A stretch of 64,000 bases of DNA from Spirometra erinaceieuropaei (GCA_902702965.1 CACRXP010000029.1:214099-278098); one strand, 5' to 3'. Numbered from the stretch's first letter, positions 10,827-22,283 are shown. Translations and numbers: made by a program. The notes: generated by a model from the sequence alone, not told the origin.

Positions 10827-11233
10827 GTGAGATATGTCTGTGGAAGTCACGCCAGCTTTAGTCCGACGTAACAACAGGTCCAAAAGTGACTCGTCAGACG
10901 TTGCAACAGACTCTGCGTCGGGGATTTCCAGGGCTCGTCTACAATAGATTGGAAAGATGCGTGTAACGGATGCTCTCAGTATTATTACCTTACGCCGGTT
11001 AATGGGTGAGGAATCAGCAAAGATCTCTACCCAGACGCAAAGATAATTGTGCTCCATTTTTAATATTCGGAAACTGTTCCCGTCATAACTTGTGCTGCTG
11101 GCTTTATCAACAGATTTTAATAATTCGTTGGCGTCTCAATGGATCGAAAGTATAGTCCGTCTGCTCGCTAGGAGGACATTGCGCTGCACAATTCTCGAGA
11201 AATAGGGGTCATTAGTGAAGCTAAAGGAGTTAA
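10827..11233. repeat. Dispersed repeat: second copies of the 8700 and 10305 fragments
   Basis: 10827-10946 matches 8700-8820, and 10973-11233 matches 10305-10561. The two fragments are adjacent here, so they are probably parts of one longer non-autonomous element that is split elsewhere. Confidence 0.7.
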
Positions 11234-11328
11234 GAACACACATTAACTCTGTGCCCCATGTTCACAATTGTATTTGGACTCCTTAAAATGAGTGCATCTC
11301 TTCTAGGAATAGAAATCAGGGCAGGTAA

Positions 11329-11753
11329 GTGAATGCCACTTCTATTTCGGATTATTCTCTCAATGACGTGTGTTTTCAGTCTGTTTAGTTCAGTGTTTGA
11401 ATATCGTAGGAACGGTCTCAAAATTCAGAAGCATTTAATTGTCAACTTCATATCTGAGACTCGTGCTAACACAAACGGAGGAGGCCTTTGTTTTTAATTA
11501 TCGGAGCCGATGGGAATTTTAATTTATTCGTTACTGAGCGTTGGACCATGCGCGCAATTAAATGAAACAGTAGCTGTTAATCTCCATTTAACCGCAACAT
11601 TTCAAGTTTCTGGAGATGAAAATAAGTTTAAATGTGGGGGTACTCTTTTGAAAATTGTCCAAATTTACAGCCCGAGTTCCATAGGAAAATTTGCTGCGAG
11701 AATACTGCTAAAAAATGAGCAGTTGTCCAAAATTTGTTTGGAAATTTCGAACT
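11329..11753. repeat. Dispersed repeat, copy 2 (partner 6385-6823)
   Basis: See the entry at 6385. This copy follows the 10973-11233 repeat directly, which again suggests a composite element. Confidence 0.9.
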
Positions 11754-12204
11754 GTTGCTAGTGATTTTCGCCTTTTCTGATTCACAAGCTAATATTAGCT
11801 CGTCGTTTATTTTGAATGGATGCAGATCGTAGCATTTGCTTGTTTTAAACTATGAATAGTGTGATTGATTTCTGGATGTATTTATTTTGACGAAATCAGC
11901 GTCGAATTCCGATGAAAACCTGCACAGTTTAGCAACAGTTTCGCACACACCTGACGACAGATATTGCCGTTTATTGTCACATAAACCAAATAAATGTCAC
12001 AATAAACACAGAGTAACGCCATTCGACAATGAATCCTCTTAGCGTCATGCATAACTAGTTCCTTTGAAGCCTTAAGATCGATGTTAAAAAAATGAGCGCG
12101 TTGCTGTTTGAGCAGCTTTCAAGTCTTTATTAAATGCTGGCCCGTGTGGGGAAAGATTTTTGTTTGGAATCCGGAGTAACGACTTATCAGCAAAAAAAAG
12201 AGAC
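11754..12204. other. No recognised gene
   Basis: AT-rich spacer. Nothing supportable was seen. Confidence 0.4.
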
Positions 12205-13084
12205 GAGTCTCAGGAAGCTGTCGTGAAGAAGCAGACACGATCGCTGGAACAAGAACTTTATTCGTCTAACGTTTCGGATTCCTGCTCGAACCCATCATCA
12301 CAGACAGTAGCAGATACAGGTAGCTGATAGGAGTGAACAGGCGATTTCTAGAGAAAAAGTCAGAAGATGAAGATTTGATCAATGGAAGGAGAATTTTATT
12401 GAATTCCCACTCAAACTCGTCATCAGAGAAAGTTGTAAACAAAGGAGGCGGAGGCACAAAGACTGTCGTATTTATTGCACGTAGCTGCAACGAGGCCACA
12501 TACTTACTATAATTAACACCTCTAACGATCGCCGCTGGTGGTCGTAATTGAGGCGATGATGGCTCGTCAGTCCGCGTCCGAGTCGTTGATTGCCGCAATT
12601 TCATTCTCCGTGTTGGATGATCACATGATTATTCGGCCATCTGGCTCACTGCCACTGGGATTGTTGCTCACCCACGCATTCCCCACGTGACTGATTCCCC
12701 TGCTCAGGGAATGCATCCGCACCGAAAAGGGTAACGGGAGGTCATTTTGCTTGATGATGGAGGGCGGGCCTGAGAAACATAATTCCAGCAGCTTGCAGTT
12801 CACGTGGTTGTCAGATTCTGCGAGGATTTCGGCCTCCCGAAACTTGACAGTATGGTCGGGTTCCGTGGAATGAACTGCTACCTCCTCACTGCTGCTGCAT
12901 GCGCGGTTATTCGCCTATGGATTAATCTCCCAGTTTTCCCGACGTAGTTGCTCTGCCCGCAACTGCACCATATTCGGTAAACGACTCCAGACCTTGCCTG
13001 CCGTGACAGCGGGTCTTTCGGCCTCATGACGTGGAGCCTGACGGTTGCTTCCGACCTGTGTGCAAACCTAATTCCAAGCAGAGT
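12205..13084 (-). mobile_element. Penelope-like fragments in tandem, with GIY-YIG relic
   Basis: Two PLE tails lie in the same orientation. The first (hammerhead-like at 12261-12306) has the first core box changed to GTGATGA and cleavage triplet GTT. The second (about 12381-12436) has lost the GAAACGTC box. Upstream on the minus strand (12620-13084) follows a broken C-terminal PLE region, including the LLESWF..GPPSI-like block near 12765 and the GIY-YIG region near 12900-13000. Stops and frameshifts throughout. Confidence 0.8.
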
Positions 13085-13494
13085 GAGAAATTATTACTAT
13101 GCGCTCCCCACATGGCTACTTACTCCACCTAGGCGAAGTCTCATCACAGAATATGGATGGGGAAGGGCATTGCATTTTTTAATATACTCAATGTCTTAAG
13201 CAGCTCGCGACTTACGCGGTTGTCACCTCTAGCGACAAGTTCGGTCTCCTCGAGTATGAATGTGTGGCCGGATCTCCTCGAATGAGGCGCTACTTAAGAG
13301 CTGACGTCATTTCTCCGTACTGCTGCAGCATGTTCGATCATTCGTGTTCGGAGCTGTCTTCCGATTTCTCAGACGTGGTTGCTTTGTGCGCAACCGCACC
13401 AGATCCGATAAACGACTCCAGACGTTTCTTGTCGTGGCAGTGTGTCTTCTGGTTTCAGCGTCTTATGAAAGACACTGATTTCCACAATCTTTGA
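13085..13494 (-). mobile_element. Second Penelope-like GIY-YIG fragment, tandem
   Basis: It repeats the same C-terminal PLE region as the preceding copy in the same orientation: SRELLES-like block near 13205, then the GIY-YIG region near 13300-13440 with VYRIWCGCAQ-like residues on the minus strand. It carries no tail, so it was truncated on both sides. Confidence 0.75.
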
Positions 13495-14408
13495 AAACTT
13501 AATTATTTGAAGTTATGATCTCGGCTCTCGCTCCCTTACCGTTTTGGTTAGATATTTTGAGCTTTCCCCTACAAAAAGTGGCCTAGAGAGCTTGCGATTC
13601 CAAACATCTACTTAAAAACTGAATGGATACAATTACAACATAGGCTTAGGCTACGCGAGTCTACCTTGCATAGGATCCTTTCGACCGAGATTTTTATCCC
13701 TGTGTCAGGCTATGTTTATTGAAATTCTAAGGTCTGTTAATTCACTACATTTGTCATCATCCTTGTCAATACAGCGACGACTCCCAGCACTCTTCCAAAC
13801 AACTGTAGGGTGTTCGCAAGTGTCCGGCGGGTCCACCATCTCAGAGGTCAGATATTCCGTTGAAGGTTTTATGGTCTCTACGTCTGCGTTTTAAAGTAGT
13901 TCTCCGCCAGCTATCCCCTCGGAGTAATCGGAAAGCATTTCAGAGGGTTGTCTAGCTGTGGCCGTTATCTGATGAATTTTTATACGTCCGCCCAGGCCTA
14001 ATCCTGCCTTCTAGTTTATCTGTAGCATAGACTGTCTGCTTCTTGCGCGAGAGCTCCCTCGTGGAAAAACCTTGCGAATCCGGCCGGTCAATGAATGGTC
14101 CACAAGCGTGGGCAAATGCATCCCACCTTCGGTCTTAACTCTATTCCCTCTCTGTTGCCCATAATGTCATATTAAAAAAATCTTTCCTAGAAGGATTGCC
14201 ACGCTCGGCTGTTGCTGCCTCATTCAAGGTTTTGGTCTTAATCGGTGTATATTTTTAATGCTTACGCTTTCTTACTCGGAACTAGAAGCGCATTACGATG
14301 CCTAAGCTCCTTCCTAATTGATATTTTTAAGACGAGACACGTTCGTTTTGGATCAGTTTTATGTAAATGATATGACGTCGATAGAATTGAGAAGACGATT
14401 TTCAGGAG
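13495..14408. other. No recognised gene
   Basis: Several short frames; no recognisable protein, RNA or repeat. Confidence 0.4.
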
Positions 14409-14414
14409 ACACTT

Positions 14415-14580
14415 GATAAGAAGATGGTGCGATCATTGGGACAAGAATTTTGTTTACCTGTCATCTGGGATTATCACCAAAACCCATCATCCTTACCTAC
14501 GATTGTCTCTCGTGCTGGGTTTGAGTAAGAACCAAGAATTTCAGGCGAATAAACTTCTTGTTTCAGCGATCATATCTCCT
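14415..14580. mobile_element. Minimal foldback of two PLE tails
   Basis: A decayed PLE tail on the minus strand (14415-14493) is followed almost at once by another on the plus strand (14500-14580), with no element body between them. Both retain the ATCATT/GATCAT end block and part of the GGGTTTGAGT stem II; neither keeps an intact hammerhead core. Confidence 0.72.
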
Positions 14581-14584
14581 TTTT

Positions 14585-15200
14585 TTCTACGTGACCTCGT
14601 TCAGCCTAGCGTGCGTGTCATCCTACTGCCCATGGAATGCTGATGTATGCAAATGCCCCGACCCCATTTCTTGTCGATTTCTGGTAGGTAACTGATTGAA
14701 ATGCAAATTTAAGTTCTACCTTTCGACTGGTGATCATGCAGGTTAATTGCGCAGCTCTTTGCGGCTCTTTTCGCGTTCGTCTCCTTAGACCACTGCTTCT
14801 AGGGAGTAGTTTATGCCGCGGTTTTTATTACTTGAAAACCTAGTCGCGCAGTCTCTATCCCTCTCCGTCCCTGTGCCTTCAATTGGACAATCATGAGGGT
14901 GGAATAAAGGTCGTTATCATCCGCGATATCAAAACTCCCCTGGGCAGCTTGAACTGTACAGGCTTAAAAAGTGACTTGGTCTTTGGGCATGACATTTCAG
15001 TCAGCTTGTAAGCCTGCAGAATTCCCCGTCAAAATAATCCCTAGTTTTGTGCAAACCGTGTTGTGGAACAGGCGACTAGAGAGAGAGAAAGGCCAACGGA
15101 GGGTTGTAACTGTGATGCGAAAAAAAACTAAAAAGAGGGAGACTTTTTTCATCGACCAGTGCTCGCCACGCTGCTAAGGGACATTCGGCGCATAGACGGG
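14585..15200. other. No recognised gene
   Basis: No supportable feature. Confidence 0.4.
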
Positions 15201-15204
15201 CTTG

Positions 15205-15650
15205 GTCGGACAACAACAACAACGCAACAACTCTGCCAACTGCATCCGTAGGCGTCACTCTTGCGCCAATCCCTACGACGACGATCACCACGGCCACCGA
15301 TGACCACCCCCCTGATGCTCCGACGCCTCAGCCGACGTCGTCGATCCCCACCGCCCTGATCACTCCAGTCATAACAACAAAAACGACGACCACCAGCTAT
15401 CTAGCCCTACTACAGGCGAGTATACTTCCGACCCTCAGCGTCACGAATCAACCTCACAACCGTCGGCCCATCAGCGCCTGACGTACCAACACCCAATCAT
15501 TCCACCCGCCGCAGCTGCCCACACTGTCCGCTCCCGTTAAATCTGCGGTACAATAAGCCGGTCAAATCCCATCACCGCATGTCTTCTCACAAGCCTATAC
15601 ATTCCACACAAATCCGTCCCTCATCACCCACCACAAGAGCATAATCGGCA
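15205..15650 (+). pseudogene. Thr/Pro-rich decayed repeat-derived coding segment
   Basis: The + strand reads a Thr/Pro-rich protein (PIPTTTITTATDDHPPDAPT..) through about 15450, then a shifted frame with TRRSCPHCPL near 15505, resembling the start of a C2H2 zinc finger. The second half of the finger is not intact. It looks like a repeat-borne coding segment rather than a host gene, and I cannot name the family. Confidence 0.4.
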
Positions 15651-15965
15651 TTGCTCATGCAGGTGTCGGTCATTCTTTTTGGCTCTTTCTCCATGTCGCC
15701 CCTCTGCTACTTCAGCACATGTGAATTCCAAGCAGTCTACCCCCTTTGTGTGAAATCCTGTTGTGTTGTATGGGGGGGGGGGGGCAGGCCATGCATGTGA
15801 TATGTGCAGATGAGCTGTTTAGCTTCGTCAGACATTGTGCCCTCTCTCAGCCTCACCACCTCGGACAATGGACCGATGCACGGGGGAGGGAAGGGAGGGT
15901 GAGGTGCACTCTCAGACCTCGCAGGCAGCCCAGTGGGCGTGCGTGCGTGCGTGCGTGGAATGGTC
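15651..15965. other. No gene; low-complexity tracts
   Basis: Contains a G homopolymer at about 15770-15784 and a GTGC tetranucleotide run at about 15938-15956. Such tracts are error-prone in assemblies. Confidence 0.6.
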
Positions 15966-15967
15966 TT

Positions 15968-16038
15968 AAGCCCTAACCCTAACCCCTAGCTTTAACCCCT
16001 AACCCTACTCCCCAACTTTAACCCCTAGCCCTAACTCC
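15968..16038. mobile_element. CCCTAA-like array, left part of a split TTAGGG-type element
   Basis: CCCTAACCCTAACCCC-type units that continue, after the nested MITE, into GTGTCCATAGGGCGCGACTG and CATAACCACCTCT at 17047-17078. This order matches the array and right inverted repeat of the element at 9893-10200. Confidence 0.72.
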
Positions 16039-16040
16039 TA

Positions 16041-17035
16041 CAGTAGATGTGCTAACTCATGAAATGTCAACCAAAATTTCGAAATGCGTTCTTGTTTCGA
16101 AAAGATTACTTAAGTAGTGTTGTAAAACTAATCATGATGCAGCCCTAACCTATAATAAGCCAGTTACCCCAGGGTGTCCGCTTTCGAAAGAACTTATGTT
16201 CGGTTGCATGCAAGATCTATACTCTGCAAAAAATGACTAACTTATGTAGCATGCAATGTTCTCATTGATTTTCGATGCCCTTGAAAATTCAATTATATTT
16301 CATGGAAAACATGCATAAAAATATTCATTCTTTTACTTATTCGGTAGAAAATCACGTCTTCTTTCAATTTCCTACTCAAAAGAAGTGTATTATTCGGTTT
16401 TAAAAACGTTTCTAATGGTGAGATCTTTTAATTCCGTTATATGGCCGTTCATGAAACGTCATGTGTCTGCATTTACGAATATGGCTTGTAAAGTTAACAA
16501 TATTGCTCAAATCCACTGGCTAATTTTATGAGCCTCATATGGTCTCCTCTTAACACCGTAGAGAAATGCATGGTTTTCCGTACACGGAACACATACAGCT
16601 TGTAGTTTTGAAACCCTGAATGCAAGTGTAACAGCAGGTCGGGTTCAAAATTATTCGGGAATTAGAAAAGTTTTTTTAAAACCAATGTATACTCTTTTTG
16701 AGTATGACATAGGAAGAAGACGTGATTTTCTACGGAATGAGTAAGAGAATGAATATTTGTATGCATGTTTTCCATGAAATATAATTGAATTTTTAAGGGC
16801 ATCGAAAATCAATGAGAAAATTGCATGCTACATAAGCCGTCATTTTTTGCAGAGTATAGATATTGCCTGCAGCCCACAATAAGTTCTTTCGAAAGCCGAC
16901 ACCCTGAGATAACTGGATCATTATAGAATTATACTGCATGATGATTAGTTTTACAACACTACTTAATTTATCCTTTCGAAACGAGAACGCATTTCGAAAT
17001 TTTGGTTGACATTTCATGAGTTAGCACATCTACTG
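16041..17035. mobile_element. Tc1/mariner-type foldback MITE, family 1 (nested)
   Basis: A 995 bp copy with CAGTAGATGTGCTAACTCAT ends in inverted orientation and TA on both sides (16039-16040, 17036-17037). It is close in length and sequence to the copy at 3122-4115. It is inserted inside a TTAGGG-type element. Confidence 0.95.
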
Positions 17036-17037
17036 TA

Positions 17038-17078
17038 ACTGCATTGTGTCCATAGGGCGCGACTGCATAACCACCTCT
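17038..17078. mobile_element. Right end of the split TTAGGG-type element
   Basis: On the minus strand it begins AGAGGTGGTTATGCAGTCGC, the same terminal repeat as at 10200 and 37841. Confidence 0.7.
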
Positions 17079-17149
17079 CATCAAAAAGGGATATCTTTAG
17101 GCATACTTTCGCCAAAATAAATGAGAATTTATGGGTGCATTGAAATGCA

Positions 17150-18420
17150 TCGGGTCAGAGGAATTGCACAGCTGACGTTTCGGAGGGCTTGGCCAGCTCT
17201 CCATTATCAGGGAATTTTGTGAAAAAGTCCACGGAAATGTTTCATAAGCGGCTGAATCAGCTGTCCTTGAGTTGATCTGTTTCCTTCTGCTTTCCATACC
17301 TTGGCATTCTGGCCGTTGTTTGTGAATCTTGTCGGTCTCCTCCGTTGTGTGTTGTAGTCTTAATGGGGGTCGGTCGCACACAGGTGAAGTCGCACGGGTG
17401 AATTAGTCGACGAATTGTTGCCTAGGCTCGATGGACAATGCCTAATCTGGCGGATTGTAACTGTCGTGAAACCGCCTCGGCAACTCCTTTTATATGAGGA
17501 ATAGCCCTTCAGACATGGTAGTCGTTGCTCGTTCACCCGGGCTTGCTTTTCTTCATAAAATAGCCTGGGTATCCATCGGTCCGAAGGAGATCATGAAGGT
17601 ATTGTTGTCCAACTCTTTTGCCGGCTAGTTTGCTGCAGTTTGCTTCAACGGAGTACGGACACGGATCCGTTTATGAGAGAGGTGATTGTTGTTAAAGTGT
17701 TGATGACTTTTCTGAAAAACATAGCTTGCAGTTGCTCCGTTGTACACCGGCGGACAAAACATCTGGGAGGGGGGAGTCGGTCGTTAGTTTCAGCTACCAT
17801 CGTGAATCAGATGCCGGGGTCAACTGAGTTTAGTAATTCTTTAAGGTGCTCCACGTCAGATGACTTGACAATGCTGAAAGTGTCAAGGACGTAACGGGCC
17901 CAGAACTTCGGTTGATACTTGGCGAATACCATGTGTTCTACCGGTGGAAGGGCCGCTTGAGCAATCAGCCCTGATATGGGAGAGTCCATGGGTGTGCCAT
18001 TACTTTGTTCATGCATTTGTCCACCAAAGGTGAAATATGTTTTTAGGTAATACCACAAGAGCTCGACGAGATGTTCCGACTTTATGGGGTTTTCTCTCGC
18101 GCCCAATGGTCATCTAGAAGCTGTCTCACAGATGCAATCGTTAGTCGTTGTGGAATGGGGGTTAAGCGTGAAATGGCATCAAAAGATACCAAGAATTCGT
18201 CTGGTCTTTCTTTTAGGTGTCTCAAATGCTCAAGGAACTGATTAGCAGGAGTTACTGTCGTTGATGAACCTTCTGCCAAAGTAGATGTTTGGTCGTCTTA
18301 AGGCAAACTACTTCAGCCCTTTTGTAAAAATTCTGTTCGATCTTTAGCATAAAACGTCTTGATACTGGACAGCCAGCCAAGCCCCCCGAAACGTCAGTCA
18401 TGCAATTCCTCTGATCTGGT
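17150..18420 (-). mobile_element. Penelope-like element, family B, with reverse transcriptase relic and inverted tails
   Basis: Minus-strand PLE flanked by inverted tails: 17150-17212 and 18358-18418 are inverses of each other. The left tail carries a hammerhead-like fold (17169-17213) with GAAACGTC and an 8 bp stem II, but its first box is CTGATAA. Inside, 18279-18082 reads RT motif A (FLVSFDAISRLTPIP). 18106-17807 reads motif B (GTPMDSPISGLIAQ) and motif C as YVLDTF, where YVDD is expected. 17830-17640 then gives a PLE post-RT block (NDRLP..CFVRR..FFRKVINTLT) in other frames. No GIY-YIG domain is clear. It is dead. The hammerhead stem II differs from family A, so this is a separate family. 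Confidence 0.82.
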
Positions 18421-18429
18421 GAACCTCAC

Positions 18430-19285
18430 ACATTTCCCAAATCGTCTTCTTCTGGTGCTACTACTACAAGCATACAGTCAAAATGACAGGTTAGTGTCGA
18501 GCCACGGCACATTGACAGAAGTCGGTATTTCGCAGCTCTGAACGTGTGCAATTTGAATGCAATTGCGGAAGCGGTGTTATCACAGGGGTACTGAAATCTG
18601 ATGCCCATTCGGCTGTTTGACAGTAGGAACATCGTCAAGTCTGAAATATTTTGAAGTCCTAGATCACTGCATTATTCTACGCAAAGTTACTAAAAACAAA
18701 AAGTGCAAAAAATGCATCCTGTCCCTTTTCGTACACGGCATTGCGCACTAAAATTTTACTACTTCAGTCAGTTTTGGACAAAGTTAGACACTGGCGTTAT
18801 CTCACCTTGTTTGAAGGCAATCAGCGGTTGGCAGTGTAATCTCCTGTCATCGAGTTCAGCACGGTTTAGTAGAAACAGCCACGATTTGCACTTCAACTCC
18901 AAAAGTGCATTTTAAAAACACCGAGAAAGTACTTCCTATTCAAAAATGACAGTGCTATAAAATTTCAAAAGGTGGGTGCAATTATCCGAAACTCACGAAA
19001 ACTTAACTATAACCTGATGTTAAATTTGGACGGAAACTGTTGTCTACTGGACCTGGTAATGGTACAGTATTGGGGAAAACATGACTTGTTTTGCTCTCCG
19101 CTCTGTGTTAGCTTACTACTGGAGATGGTAGTGGAATATTGAATAAACTTTGCATAATCCACAATAGCGGAAGCAGAGGTGATAAATAAGAGCTCAGATA
19201 TCACTGCTTTGATGGGACCGCGACGGATCTTTGATAAAAAATTATTATTATTATTATTCACCGAAGCTGATGGGATACGGTGAAA
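18430..19285. other. No recognised gene
   Basis: Nothing supportable apart from a short ATT run near 19242. Confidence 0.4.
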
Positions 19286-19290
19286 AAATC

Positions 19291-19800
19291 GCACCAACAG
19301 GAAAAGAGGATGCGATCGCCGGAGCAAGAAGTTTAGTGGCGTCGAATTTCGGCTTTTCACTCTGACTCCTCACCAGCAACAGTCGCAGATGCGGGCGATG
19401 AAGACACAAAGAGCGCAGCGTTGAGAGGATACAGTGGTTAACTATTGGTAGCATCCGCGTTTACAGTATCTGGTGTGATGATTGTTTATTAGTCCGCATC
19501 GATCAATTAATCGCCGTGATTTCATCGCCGTTGATGATTATTGGCGTGAGGATAACTCGGCCACTTGGCCCCATGTCATTGGAACTGTTGCTCGTCCGAG
19601 CACTTCCCGCTTGACTAATTGTTCTGCCCACGCTAAGTCTCAGTAAAAACTATGAGGCCTGAAGTTCATTGTGCTTATCGATCGACTGCTGACCGGGGAG
19701 CCATGACTCGCGCAGATCGCGGTTCACGCGGTTGTGGCCTCTTGCGAGAATTTCGGCCTCGCCAAAATCGCCAGGAATAATAGAATGCACAGGTCCCGTT
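19291..19800 (-). mobile_element. Penelope-like C-terminal fragment and decayed tail
   Basis: The tail at about 19291-19385 keeps the GATGCGATCGCCGGAGCAAG end block and the TTTCGG box, but its hammerhead is broken. Upstream on the minus strand, 19650-19800 matches the C-terminal PLE block (FGEAEILARGHNRVNRDLRE, then LPGQQSID). The GIY-YIG core is missing. Confidence 0.72.
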
Positions 19801-21215
19801 TCATAGTAATAGGAACGGCAGAAACTTAGTAAATCACGTGATTTCAAGCTTCCACTACAAACTTTCATTTCGGAATAACGTTTAGGAAATGCTTATTCAT
19901 GGGAACATGTCCGCAAGTCACTGGAAAAAAATAATAAAACAATAACTGTCTTTTTGGATTTCCTGTAATTTAGGGCGGGTCGTCATAACAAAGCTCCAAA
20001 GAGACAAGCAGAACACAGACCGGCGTTGGTTCTAGGGTTGGTCTGCATTACCGCATACCAACTAACCCGAACATATATCCTCTATGAAGATGCCACAATT
20101 TCTACTATCATTGGTGCGGCTTTCGTTTAAAGGATGTTTTTAGCTATTTTTGTCCAATTCAATATCCGTAGAAGTTAATTTACTTTAACTTATTGTTCTC
20201 CGTGTTTTTTCTTGCATAGCTTCCTCCGTCACAAGTCCGTAATTCCGGGTATTCCAGCTGTCTACCCGGAATTGCTTTTATTTCACATATCGTGCTGAGT
20301 GTCTTGTTATCAACCAGAGTCCTGCTAATGTGAATTAAATGTCATATTGTATCGATTCTCCGCCTGTAAGGCCAGTATCTGCTCATCCAACGCCAAGGGA
20401 AAAATGCAGCCCGTGGATAGCCACATTCCCCAAGAACGTACGTAGTGGCTGGGTACGGTGAAGACCACCTGGACTTAGTCACCTTCTTTTCGAGTCTGTT
20501 ACCCGCAATTTCAATAAAGAACCTAACAGATGCGTCTTAGTGGTGGAGGATGCGAACGATAAGTTCAAGTATGCTGGCGCCCTGCAGCCTGCGTAATACA
20601 CAGGGCGGAGCGCATTTGGCATCGCACATTTAACCCCAACCCGTCTGACTCTGTGGGTGAGTGGACCACTAAAGCCGACTTCTGGCGGTACCACTTTGAA
20701 TGCAGAACAGGACTTACATAATGGTCGACGTCGGGGTGGAGTCCAATAGTGTACGCGGCATTTTTTCAAAAAGCTTTTAGCCAACAAAGCGGGACGTAGG
20801 GTCGTATCAGCGCATGTAAGTAAGCCACTAGTTTTCGAACATACCTGGCGCCATGATAGACGGCGATTGCTTTGAAGGCAAGTCTTGTGGTGGTGATGTT
20901 GTTGACCGTGAGTTTTCACTTGCATTTCTTGTTTAGCTGAGATAATATTTGATTAGCCTTTATTCTTACGTCTTCGTTTTTCTTTTGACCAGCTTACTCG
21001 ACGCATCCCGCTGGCAGATCTCCTTAAACAATGACTGGCCTTCTGCCTGCCCTGTCTTAAGCAGGACATTGTAGATTATTGACTTAACCATCAATGTCAC
21101 GAATAAAGCTTCCTCCTATCACACTTTAGACGCCCTTGACCTTGACGTCTACCAATTGCAAAGCAGCGGCCTCAGGATGGAAATTTTAACTGAGCGAATT
21201 GCAGAATGGCATTAC
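19801..21215. other. No recognised gene; one 148-codon frame without support
   Basis: A minus-strand frame at 20479-20925 encodes a Ser/Arg/Cys-rich protein with no domain I recognise. No splice-site or homology support is visible, so it is not called as a gene. Confidence 0.4.
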
Positions 21216-21218
21216 CGA

Positions 21219-21400
21219 CAAAGGCAAGGGAGACTGGAATGCCCATTTCTGGCTTATTAGCCGTCGTCAGCCAGCCATACCCAACCCGATGTGTGGAACA
21301 CCCGAGGTTCAAACTCGCGACCTGTTGGTTTAGAAGTCCACACCTCTAACCACAGGGCCAGGAGCCCGTTGCACTGTCGGTTTTCGATCGGGAACATACA
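21219..21400 (-). mobile_element. tRNA-derived SINE
   Basis: On the minus strand a tRNA-like head occupies about 21372-21300: GTGGTTAGAGGTGTGG in A-box position, an anticodon-like ACTTCTAAA loop, and a T arm with CGAG/CTCG stem and TTTGAAC loop (B box). It is followed by a tail containing CGGCTAATAAGCCAGAAATG. The tail recurs on the plus strand at 21535-21606. The stems are imperfect, so this is a SINE rather than a working tRNA. Confidence 0.75.
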
Positions 21401-21515
21401 ATGGTGGGGGGCGCTCACCGATCGTTCTTACCTAACTCACCCGTTCCGTTGCGCCTTACAGACTCTCTCTCGAGCCCAACCAGCAGCCGCACAGCGGCGC
21501 ATGATATGGGCGGAA
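21400..21515. repeat. Inverted repeat block, left arm (partner about 21618-21735)
   Basis: GGCGCTCACCGATCGTTCTT and CCGCACAGCGGCGCATGATA recur inverted at about 21618-21735. The block also resembles sequence near 7108-7200. Confidence 0.82.
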
Positions 21516-21534
21516 TCTTATTACCAACAAAGGG

Positions 21535-21606
21535 GTTGGGTATGACTGGCTGTCGACGGCTAATAAGCCAGAAATGGCCATTCCAGTCTCCCTTGCCTTC
21601 GTCGGT
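21535..21606 (+). mobile_element. SINE tail, inverted copy
   Basis: GTTGGGTATGACTGGCTG through CTTGCCTTCGTCGG is the inverse of 21219-21286. There is no tRNA-like head on this copy. Confidence 0.85.
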
Positions 21607-21617
21607 AACAACATTCT

Positions 21618-21735
21618 GCCTATATCATGCGCCGCTGTGCGGCTGCTGTCTGAGCTCGAGAGAGAGAGAGAGTCCATAAGGCACAACGGAACGAGTGAGT
21701 TCCGTAAGAACGATCGGTGAGCGCCCCCTACCATT
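21618..21735. repeat. Inverted repeat block, right arm
   Basis: Inverse of 21400-21515, with an expanded GA run at about 21659-21672. Confidence 0.82.
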
Positions 21736-21745
21736 GATCGAATTG

Positions 21746-22280
21746 CATCTGTAGCCGGAATAATCTTGGGATTTCTTGATTTACTGCCTTTTTCTGGACC
21801 TTTCGAGTTTTCGAAAGCACAGTTGACATCCAAACGAGCATGATGATGCGGCGACAACATTGTACAGGAAGCTCCGTACGCTGAAATCAATCGAGAATGT
21901 CGAAAAAGGGACGTGTATTTCGAAATGTGATAGGATATTTTGGTTAATTCACGACTTCTGTGAGTGTTATGCCTCACTGCTACCATACCACAGTGACAGT
22001 ATATTGAGTTATGCTTACGAAGCTGACTGGTGCAGAAGTGAAAAGGGCTAATTCTAGACGTTGCCAGCGGAAGATAAGGAAACGACGCACGTAGTTGATT
22101 AGAAATTCCGATATATTTGAGAACACATGTTACCATTATTATGTCAAAAGAACGGGCTAGCAAAAACTCAGACACCGATAAACTACCGGTCTGTGATTGT
22201 GGATACCGAATAGACATTACGTTTTTAAGTCCAAAAATGCAGATTGTGAGAGAGAGAGAGTAACCATTGTTTAGCTGTCT
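21746..22280. other. No recognised gene
   Basis: A long minus-strand frame crosses this stretch into repeats on both sides; I see no family resemblance in the unique part. A short (GA)n run lies at about 22249-22260. Confidence 0.45.
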
Positions 22281-22283
22281 GTT

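Noticed and set aside
20479..20925. 148-codon minus-strand frame
   Set aside because: No recognisable domain, splice support or second copy; length alone is not enough in this sequence.
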